Part shown: in pieces, positions 30,876-38,587 of the stretch | Layout: every line of letters begins with the position of its first letter | Numbering within the stretch: the stretch's first letter is position 1 | Assembly: GCA_963966185.1 (NCBI GenBank) | Contig: CAWZYM010000213.1 | Coordinates: forward strand, 25,001-89,000 | Direction: 5' to 3' | DNA length: 64,000 bases | From: Rhabditoides inermis | Taxonomy: Eukaryota; Nematoda; Chromadorea; Rhabditida; Rhabditidae | Position numbers and translations under genes: made by a program | Notes under the pieces: generated by a model | The model's database searches: none | What the model was told of the DNA's origin: nothing | What the model saw: only the letters and a program-made list of their open reading frames with translations

Positions 30876-33362
30876 ATGAACGAGATAACTAGTGCGACAT
30901 TCAACGAGTCACCCGACTCGCGAAACGTTACGGGACAGAAGACGTCCAACCCACTAGGTGAGTTTGCTGCGAAAGCAGAGCAGGTCGATGAACCTGTACA
31001 TACGAAACCGATCTGTGAGAGTGAGAGCGATCCAGTGGCTCAGCCCACTGAGCAGGTCGATGAACCTGTACATACGAAACCGATCTGTGTGAGAGAGAGT
31101 GATCCAGTGGCTCAGCCCACTGAGCAGGTCGATGAGCCTGTACATACAAAACCGATCTGTGTGAGAGAGAGTGATCCAGTGGCTCAGCCCACTGAGCAGG
31201 TCGATGAGCCTGTACATACGAAACCGATCTGTGTGAGAGAGAGTGATCCAGTGGCTCAGCCCACTGAGCAGGTCGATGAACCTGTACATACGAAACCGAT
31301 CTGTGTGAGAGAGAGTGATCCAGTGGCTCAGCCCACTGAGCAGGTCGATGAACCTGTACATACGAAACCGATCTGTGTGAGAGAGAGTGATCCAGTGGCT
31401 CAGCCCACTGAGCAGGTCGGTGAACCTGTACCAACCAATCCAACATATGAGAATGAGTGCGAGAGTAAAGCAGTGACGGGGGAACCCACTGAACAAGTTT
31501 CGGAAGAAGAAATAATGAAAAATGAGTCGATTACTCAAACTATCCCACTGGTCCAGAAAAGAGTGGCAGCGCTTAAAGAACAAGCGAGGGGTGAGATGGC
31601 TGACGCCACCCTACGCGTCGCTGTACTCACTCATAAGAAGCTAACGAAAGTAAGCAAGCAAGATGGCGATGACATGGAACTCATGGGGTCGACACATCGA
31701 GTCACCCACCTCTCCGAACGAATGAAAAACATGCTAGCTGGAGAGCGCAACAGTAGTAGTTCCACTCATAAACCAAACCACACTTCTGAACTCACGAGAG
31801 TATATAGATGGAAAAAGGAGTACAAGGAATTTATAAACCTCCTCGTTACACACGTCCTTCAGGCCGAAACGGAACTGATCAAGAACAGTGAAGAAGATCT
31901 ATCTAACAACGGCAGTGTCAGGGATATCGTGGTCATGCTTAAATGTTGGGCAAACATTGGGTATGACATCGAGAAATCAGTGATCGAATCCATGAGGCAA
32001 CTGACAATCAACAGTGAGGGCGAAGAGCGCCTTGTCTCAAAAGACGTCCAGTGGTTCTTCTGGGAAATTATCGAGGAGATAACGGACTCAGAGGTAACAG
32101 AAATGATGACAGAGAAAGATGAGCCTTCCAAGAAATGGCAACCAACCTGCCCGAAGGCACAACGCCTACTGGACAGGTTCTTCCCTCTACTCAGGTCTGG
32201 CCTACTCGAGAAGGAGAGACGGGCTATCAGAAGATGGGATCTGAACGGAGAAAGACTGAACCCATTCTGCACCCGAGTCAGTACCATGATCGACGGTATC
32301 GAAGTATGCAAAGATATGGGATACGAAATTGATGAAGATGCATACGCAAAACTCCGCTCTATCTGGTCTGACGAAGTGAAATGGAGTCTGTCCAACCCAG
32401 AAGGGGACCGCGTATTGCCGTGGTCTGTGTGGGTAGCGTTCATGGAAGCCATCGCAATGAAAAACGCGTGGGACTTCGACTACTTGTACAAGGAATACGT
32501 CGAGTGTACCTCTGATCACCTACAACAGCAAGAGAAAGCAAAGAAGTACGCGGATCTATTTATAATGTCAGCGGACAACAATGAAGATGAAGAGGGTGAA
32601 GATGAAGATGAGGAAGAAGACGAAGAGGGGCGCATGGAAATAGTACGCAATGATGATACACCAATCGCTCAACCTCCGAACAAAATGAACCGACGCGAAC
32701 TCGCAGGCGGACGAGCCATAGGGGTCGGTACTGCGAGGCGTCTATTCCACGACGGCTCATTATCATCACGAGATACGACGACACAGCTGACGATCGATGA
32801 TGACGAAACGCTGAAGAGATCGGCAATCGGGGCTCTATCAATGGTCCTGAGTAGAGCACGCGCCGACTTACCTCCAAACAAACAACAGATCCTGGAAATG
32901 AGAGACGCGACTACGAAAGCCATCAGATATGTGCACAATGTAGCGCAATCTAACGACGCGAGACTGAACCAAACCATGATAAACCAAGCCAACGAGATCC
33001 AGAAACAGGTAAACGAATCTCTCGAGACAGTGAGCATGAGGATCGACCGTGTCGGGGGCCGTCTCGCGGTCAACGACGCAGTCAACCAAGCCGCTCCGAC
33101 GGTGGCAGTCGTAGGCACTGACACATCCAGCAAAATGCCAATTTTCTCAGGATCGAACACAGAAAGTTGTGGACAATGGGCAGCGTTCGTGCGCCGATTC
33201 GAGGACATCTGCAAAATGAATGACCCAAACATGGGATCTGACAAGAAGGCACGACTAATGATTGGATCTGACAAGAAGGCACGACTAATGATCTCGATGG
33301 CCTGGCAAGAGAGAAGATTGAGGAAATGGAGGCAGCCGACACGTCGGACTACGAGAAAGTGA
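30876..33362 (+). CDS. Gag of the giant element, N-terminal and central part
   Basis: 828-residue frame. Residues about 35-185 are six copies and a degenerate seventh of a 24-residue repeat (TEQVDEPVHTKPICVRES...). Residues 190-560 are charged and helical. An acidic run near residues 565-590 precedes the Gag core at residues about 690-800, which includes CGQWAAFVRRFEDICKMNDP. Near residue 790 a 30-bp in-frame duplication repeats GSDKKARLMI, and immediately afterwards the Gag homology continues in another frame (33326-35443). The last about 25 residues are therefore out of frame. The change is -1 in register; programmed shifting or a mutation are both possible, and the position inside the Gag core favours mutation or an assembly error. 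Confidence 0.75.
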   Translation: MNEITSATFNESPDSRNVTGQKTSNPLGEFAAKAEQVDEPVHTKPICESESDPVAQPTEQVDEPVHTKPICVRESDPVAQPTEQVDEPVHTKPICVRESDPVAQPTEQVDEPVHTKPICVRESDPVAQPTEQVDEPVHTKPICVRESDPVAQPTEQVDEPVHTKPICVRESDPVAQPTEQVGEPVPTNPTYENECESKAVTGEPTEQVSEEEIMKNESITQTIPLVQKRVAALKEQARGEMADATLRVAVLTHKKLTKVSKQDGDDMELMGSTHRVTHLSERMKNMLAGERNSSSSTHKPNHTSELTRVYRWKKEYKEFINLLVTHVLQAETELIKNSEEDLSNNGSVRDIVVMLKCWANIGYDIEKSVIESMRQLTINSEGEERLVSKDVQWFFWEIIEEITDSEVTEMMTEKDEPSKKWQPTCPKAQRLLDRFFPLLRSGLLEKERRAIRRWDLNGERLNPFCTRVSTMIDGIEVCKDMGYEIDEDAYAKLRSIWSDEVKWSLSNPEGDRVLPWSVWVAFMEAIAMKNAWDFDYLYKEYVECTSDHLQQQEKAKKYADLFIMSADNNEDEEGEDEDEEEDEEGRMEIVRNDDTPIAQPPNKMNRRELAGGRAIGVGTARRLFHDGSLSSRDTTTQLTIDDDETLKRSAIGALSMVLSRARADLPPNKQQILEMRDATTKAIRYVHNVAQSNDARLNQTMINQANEIQKQVNESLETVSMRIDRVGGRLAVNDAVNQAAPTVAVVGTDTSSKMPIFSGSNTESCGQWAAFVRRFEDICKMNDPNMGSDKKARLMIGSDKKARLMISMAWQERRLRKWRQPTRRTTRK
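30978..31421 (+). repeat. 72-bp tandem repeat in Gag, six copies plus a degenerate one
   Basis: Units run from GAGCAGGTCGATGA to CAGCCCACT and differ at few positions. They encode EQVDEPVHTKPIC and VRESDPVAQPT. The minus strand is also open, giving shadow frames. Confidence 0.9.
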
Positions 33363-35443
33363 AGAATCACCTGACGGAATTTTACGAGTCCCCAAAGCAG
33401 TGCAACTACGCCAAAGAAGAGTTGAAGCAGTGCACGCAGGGCAGCACTGAGCCAGTGAGCAGGTTCTCACAGCGTTTCCATACAATCGCAAAAGCAGCGA
33501 CCGCGGGAAAGAATGCAGAAACGAGGAAGGAGATAATCCTCGACGAGTACTGCAACAAGCTCTTGCCCAACCTTCGATTCTTTGTGAAACTCGAAAAGCC
33601 GAAGACGTTCGAACAGGCGCGGATGCACGCGCAAAGGATTGAACTACTGCAAACAGAAATGACCATGAGTCAGCTGATCAACGGCAAACCCTCAGTAGAA
33701 ATCAATGCGGTCACACGCGAAAGAAGTGAGGAGCGGAAGCCCAGTGTTCCAAGGAACATGGGAGCATACAAATTCGACTCGGAGCAGTCGATGAACTACG
33801 TGAATAACGGCGACAAATTCCAGGGGCAATGCCATTTTTGCCACATTCAGGGTCATCGAAAATCAGAATGCCGCAAACTTGCCGCTCTCAAAGCTCAAGG
33901 AGGACAAACCGGAGGCTATCGAGGCGGATTCTATGGCGGCCAGTCCAACAGGTTCAACAATAGCGGCAAAAGCATGGGCCCGGTCAGCGGGAACAGAGAC
34001 GGATATATGCAACTTCCGCAGCAAATGCAACCAATGCAGATGCAGCCAGTACAGCAAATGCAACCGACGCAATTTGCACGGCAAGGGCGGCCGATGCAAC
34101 AAAGAATGCAACCGATGAGGCAACAGCAACCCAGGATGCAGATGCAACAGCAAGGCCAGCAGTCGGGAGCTGTTCAAATGCAGATGAGACCAAGCGTACA
34201 GTGTTACACATGTAGGCAATTCGGACATGTGGCACGCCAATGTCCTAACAACGCAATGGTCAACTATGTCGGGATGCAGCAATATGACGGCGGGTGGGAG
34301 AACGAACAGGTCGTGATGAGCGTCTCCACCACTCAGGCCGTTCCGGCAAAGACCGATGAGCCGGTTGAGAAGGCAAGCAACACCACTGACGACTCAGACC
34401 TGGTCAAGAAACTGAAAGAAGAACTCTGCATCCAGAAAGAGAGAACGGGAGCGGCACTGCACCGCATGGACAAGATGTCGGAGGTTTTTGGGGGGCGCCG
34501 AGCGACGAAGGCGCCGAATAAAGGGTCGATTTCTTCAATCGTGACGTTAGCTATGATTTGCGGACTGATCGCGCCAGTGCTGACAGTCATGCCAGACGCG
34601 TGGATGTGCCCAACGACAGGCAATCCCACACTCATACAAATCCCCCGATCTTACAACTGCGAAAACATAGTACCCACCGAGAACGCAAACGTGACACGCG
34701 AGAAGCTCAACGTAATGCGCCCGAACACCCAAACATACCTCTCAGAAGCATTCGTGTGCAGAGTTATTGATCAGACAGTAAAATATGGCATCGATCTAGT
34801 AGGGCACAAGTTCGAGACGCACAGGGACAACCAGCGGACAGTCACAGAAGAGGAATGCAAGATGATGGTCAACCACAAGCGATGCATGAAGGGACCACTG
34901 ACTCAGGTAGGTCAAATTTGGAAAACCGGAGACACACTGAAACCGAATCGACTGTGGCCACCATTCCAGAGCTTCTGGGACTATGAGGAAACAGTAACCA
35001 ACTGCGCAATGTACCAAGTAACAATTAGGGCGAGATCCACTGATTCGAGAATCGACGGACCGTTCAACAACGCCAACGAGTGTGTCTATAGCCACGGCAA
35101 ATGCACCTTGGAAGACGGGGCAATGGTCATATGGACACCGAACCTCGAAGCACAGTGCCGATTTATTAAAATGAAAACGATGACCGGCACGAAAATGGGG
35201 AAGGTATGGATCAGCGACTCCAGAGAGTTCGCTCTGAGCTGGGACAACACATCCGAAATAGTTAATGACTGTGGAGCCGAAGTGACAATCACAGACCAGG
35301 GGTTTGGAGTAATTCAAACCAAGCGTGAAAAGAGAGAGGTGAGGAGAGACAACGACACCGGAATAGCTACTACCAACCAACTTGCCGCACAACTCCTAGC
35401 AGTAGAGGGAGAAGTGAGACACAGCTTTGGCACCCTCTTTTGA
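33326..35443 (+). CDS. Gag C-terminal part with two CCHC knuckles, running into an envelope-like region
   Basis: 705-residue frame. Residues 1-120 finish the Gag core. CCHC knuckles are at 169-182 (CHFCHIQGHRKSEC) and 293-306 (CYTCRQFGHVARQC), separated by a Gln/Met-rich linker. At 402-423 comes a hydrophobic, signal-like segment. From there to residue 705 the sequence is a Cys-rich region with an NVT glycosylation site and a cluster of basic residues at 666-674 that could be a processing site. It ends at a TGA (35441-35443), but the same frame is open on both sides of it. The virus family of the glycoprotein is not recognisable to me. In known envelope-bearing LTR elements env follows pol, so this position is exceptional. 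Confidence 0.7.
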   Translation: MEAADTSDYEKVKNHLTEFYESPKQCNYAKEELKQCTQGSTEPVSRFSQRFHTIAKAATAGKNAETRKEIILDEYCNKLLPNLRFFVKLEKPKTFEQARMHAQRIELLQTEMTMSQLINGKPSVEINAVTRERSEERKPSVPRNMGAYKFDSEQSMNYVNNGDKFQGQCHFCHIQGHRKSECRKLAALKAQGGQTGGYRGGFYGGQSNRFNNSGKSMGPVSGNRDGYMQLPQQMQPMQMQPVQQMQPTQFARQGRPMQQRMQPMRQQQPRMQMQQQGQQSGAVQMQMRPSVQCYTCRQFGHVARQCPNNAMVNYVGMQQYDGGWENEQVVMSVSTTQAVPAKTDEPVEKASNTTDDSDLVKKLKEELCIQKERTGAALHRMDKMSEVFGGRRATKAPNKGSISSIVTLAMICGLIAPVLTVMPDAWMCPTTGNPTLIQIPRSYNCENIVPTENANVTREKLNVMRPNTQTYLSEAFVCRVIDQTVKYGIDLVGHKFETHRDNQRTVTEEECKMMVNHKRCMKGPLTQVGQIWKTGDTLKPNRLWPPFQSFWDYEETVTNCAMYQVTIRARSTDSRIDGPFNNANECVYSHGKCTLEDGAMVIWTPNLEAQCRFIKMKTMTGTKMGKVWISDSREFALSWDNTSEIVNDCGAEVTITDQGFGVIQTKREKREVRRDNDTGIATTNQLAAQLLAVEGEVRHSFGTLF

Positions 35444-35446
35444 CAC

Positions 35447-38400
35447 ATGGCAATGGCTCTCTGTCAGCGAATTAACCTGATCGCAGCATCGTTCACTGCG
35501 GCCATGACGGCGGATCCAACAACGATAATGAGAAAGGTAATTAACCGAACCGACATTGTTGCCAAACACATTGGAGAGGGAATTTTCGAGGTAGAGCGTT
35601 GTATGAGAGTTCCAGGCAAAGGCATACATCTTGCCGGCAACGGGTCGTGCTACAATGAGCCGAGAGTCGAAATAGTGTCGAAAAGTAAGAATTTCACGGG
35701 ATTTATGTCACCCAACGACAGAGTGATTCGGAGCTCATCGACATTGAGTGACTGCACAGAGTCGGAAATAACGCGCATGGTGATAGAAGGCACAGTGTGG
35801 CGGATCAACCAGGTAGACAACACCATGAAGAGTGGCGAAGAAGTGAAGAAGATAGCAGCGACGGAGGCGGAATTCGGCGAGCTACACCTCCCAGAGCTAC
35901 GAATTTTTCACAACTTGGTAATTACCAACTGGTCAGAGGTGACCGAAACACACGCGACAATGCAGGAAATTTGGGAGACGATGCACAATGAAGCAACAGA
36001 GAATCACATGACACCCCTAACAACCAGGAACCAACCGATTGAAATGAAACCATCAATTATGAGCATGATCCTTGGAGAATGGTCAATAGCGAACATATGG
36101 ATATACATATGCTGCGCGTTCGTGACCGCGCAAGTGGCAATAGCAATAGCGGGACTATACGTGAAATATGAAATGAGTAAATTATTGAGCACACCAATCC
36201 GAAAATTTCGCGGACGTAGCGAGCATAACGACAACATCGTGTCACCGTCGAGCTTTATAAGCCACTTCCACAGCTCACCAGCAACACCGTTTTCACGGCC
36301 ACCCAGTACTATCAGGTTCGAAATGACGAATGAATTCGGAACTCCGGAAGAGGGAAAAGATGGATCGAGACCGCAGAGTTCATCAACATCATGGCCTCCA
36401 CGTTTAGAGATAATACCATCTTGTAACATGATGAGCTCAGAAGAAAGAAAACCGAAGACGACCAGCAACTGTTACATACCCATACGAGTAAACGGAAACA
36501 TCGCATTCGGGGCAATCGACACCAACTACAAGAGTACGTACGCATCTGCGGCAATGATCGATCAATTTGGACTCACATCACTACACGAACCCACAAGCGA
36601 CGGTATGAGAACTCCATTAGGCAAGGAAATCGTGAGATGGGGATACATGTACCTGGATATCGTGGACAAGTCGAGAAAAGGGAAGGTCAATTTTCTAAGC
36701 GAAGCAGACTTCAACGATCCCTTTCCCATAGTGTTGATCGGAAAGAACGTCATCGACGCATTCCACACATGGAAGCCAGATGTCGAAAAAGGGGTGATCA
36801 CCATCAACAACTGGACGGTGTCAACATTGACGCGCGCGCAAGTCGAGGCAACGTACAGGAACCCGAGATACACGATACCGAGAGCCTGCGATGAGACCAT
36901 CCCCTATGAACTGGAAGTGGAAATGGAAGAACCATTCAAGATGCAAGTCCCAATTCGACTTAATGAACAGGTAGAGGCTATAGGAACAATGGACACAGGA
37001 TCAGAACTGACTGTCGCTCATATATCGGTAGCGCGAATGCTGGGAGTACAGGTAAGGAAAACTCAGTGGGATGGCATTCGAGTTGTAAACGATCAAATTA
37101 TGACCATCGAAGCGGAGGGAGAAGTGCTGATCTCACTCGGAAATCAAACACAACTAGTCACAGTACTGTTCTGCAAGAAGGCGAGAAGGGGGATTGGCGC
37201 GCATCTAGTCATCCTAGGCAACAGCTTCTTGAAGCAGCTACCCCCAATCACCATCGACTACGCACGTAGAGAAGTCAGGATTGATAAGGACACAGTTCCA
37301 ATCATCCAGGACCAAGATATTAACAAGGGACAGATGTACGCCGTAGAGACCGAATGTGGGAACATGACGATAGCAATCAAAGAGCGCAACAAGTTCGCAG
37401 CAGCGCAAGTACCAATCCGAATGAACAACATCACACTCTTAGGACTAATCGACACAGGTGCATCGGTAACAATAGCACACACGTCACTTGCAACGCTCAT
37501 CGGCGAACACCACTTGTTGAACGACAGCATCATTTCCGCAAGAGGAATGAATGGGGATAAGATCGGAATGGCAGGATACGCGAATGTGGAAGTTAAGATA
37601 GGCAGTGTGACATTAATCCACAAGGTATATTTTTCCGATGGCATGAACAGGTGTGATGACCCCACGAAATATCAAGTAATTCTGGGTAACGACTTTCTGT
37701 GCAAACTACCCGCATGGCGAATCTGCTATATCAACTGGCAGCTGGTGATGGAATCAGAGACAGTCGACATTCAGGCGATCCCTGGAGTATTCATTCACCC
37801 AAGGCAGAAAGAGAGGCTTGAACCGATAGACGGGATATTGAGAGTAGAGAATACTTGTACAGTAAACGCATGTTCGGAGGCACTCGTAAAATGTCGAAAC
37901 TCAATCGAAGGAAGTACGAACGCATGGATGACGACGCAAGTACGAGACACGATTCTCGCTAAGGGACTGATGATTTCGCCCGGAGTGATCGAGGGAGACA
38001 GTGTGAACATCCTGGTCACGAACCCTACTGATGAGCCCGTACAACTGTTCGCCAGACAGACGCTAGTGGAGACGACCCGTCTCGACAGAGACGAGGAGGG
38101 CAACCTCATTGCCAACTACATCTGGTCAGAGCCCGACAAGTATGATGAGAGTATGTCAGAGGAAGAAGGAGACGAGATGGTAGAAATCAGCAACGACCAG
38201 CCGACCATCAACAACATCTCGCCTGACGAGAACTTCTTCAAAGACGGGTTTCAGATCAAACTGGACAATACCGATCTGACCGAGGAGGAGAAGGTACGAG
38301 TGCGCGCACTGTTCGAAGAGTTTATCGACGTGATTGCGCAGTCACCGTACGACATCGGACCTGGTTATCAGGACGAGCTGGTGGAAATTAAGACCAGTAT

Positions 38401-38587
38401 TGAAAAGCCCAACTACAAAATCAGGAGCACGCGCGTGCCCCTCTGTCTGCAGGACAGCATCGAAGCAACCGCAAGAAAACTAGAGAAGGCCGGCATCATC
38501 AAAGAAGCACCATCAGAGGGAGTGTTATGGGAACACAAGTGTGTAATTGTCCCGAAGAAGGATGGAGGACAGAGAGTGTGTGTCTGA
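35447..38587 (+). CDS. Envelope-like C-terminal part, three retropepsin-like domains, start of RT
   Basis: 1046-residue frame, in register with the upstream frame. Residues 1-215 continue the Cys- and N-glycosylation-rich ectodomain. A membrane anchor lies at 218-239. Then come three copies of a retropepsin-like fold: residues about 342-452 (IPIRVNGNIAFGAIDTN; active-site Gly missing), 500-612 (VPIRLNEQ ... MDTGSELTVAH ... VILGNSFL) and 654-765 (VPIRMNN ... IDTGASVTIAH ... VILGNDFL). Copies 2 and 3 have intact DTG; copy 1 has DTN. Residues 925-1046 enter RT (PNYKIRSTRVP, IIKEAPSEG, VPKKDGGQR) and stop in a GTGTGTGT run, where the homology moves to the next frame. Confidence 0.8.
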   Translation: MAMALCQRINLIAASFTAAMTADPTTIMRKVINRTDIVAKHIGEGIFEVERCMRVPGKGIHLAGNGSCYNEPRVEIVSKSKNFTGFMSPNDRVIRSSSTLSDCTESEITRMVIEGTVWRINQVDNTMKSGEEVKKIAATEAEFGELHLPELRIFHNLVITNWSEVTETHATMQEIWETMHNEATENHMTPLTTRNQPIEMKPSIMSMILGEWSIANIWIYICCAFVTAQVAIAIAGLYVKYEMSKLLSTPIRKFRGRSEHNDNIVSPSSFISHFHSSPATPFSRPPSTIRFEMTNEFGTPEEGKDGSRPQSSSTSWPPRLEIIPSCNMMSSEERKPKTTSNCYIPIRVNGNIAFGAIDTNYKSTYASAAMIDQFGLTSLHEPTSDGMRTPLGKEIVRWGYMYLDIVDKSRKGKVNFLSEADFNDPFPIVLIGKNVIDAFHTWKPDVEKGVITINNWTVSTLTRAQVEATYRNPRYTIPRACDETIPYELEVEMEEPFKMQVPIRLNEQVEAIGTMDTGSELTVAHISVARMLGVQVRKTQWDGIRVVNDQIMTIEAEGEVLISLGNQTQLVTVLFCKKARRGIGAHLVILGNSFLKQLPPITIDYARREVRIDKDTVPIIQDQDINKGQMYAVETECGNMTIAIKERNKFAAAQVPIRMNNITLLGLIDTGASVTIAHTSLATLIGEHHLLNDSIISARGMNGDKIGMAGYANVEVKIGSVTLIHKVYFSDGMNRCDDPTKYQVILGNDFLCKLPAWRICYINWQLVMESETVDIQAIPGVFIHPRQKERLEPIDGILRVENTCTVNACSEALVKCRNSIEGSTNAWMTTQVRDTILAKGLMISPGVIEGDSVNILVTNPTDEPVQLFARQTLVETTRLDRDEEGNLIANYIWSEPDKYDESMSEEEGDEMVEISNDQPTINNISPDENFFKDGFQIKLDNTDLTEEEKVRVRALFEEFIDVIAQSPYDIGPGYQDELVEIKTSIEKPNYKIRSTRVPLCLQDSIEATARKLEKAGIIKEAPSEGVLWEHKCVIVPKKDGGQRVCV

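Noticed and set aside
30928..31583. Minus-strand frames of 172 and 209 residues over the Gag repeats
   Set aside because: Shadows of the 72-bp repeat; the plus strand continues into Gag core homology.
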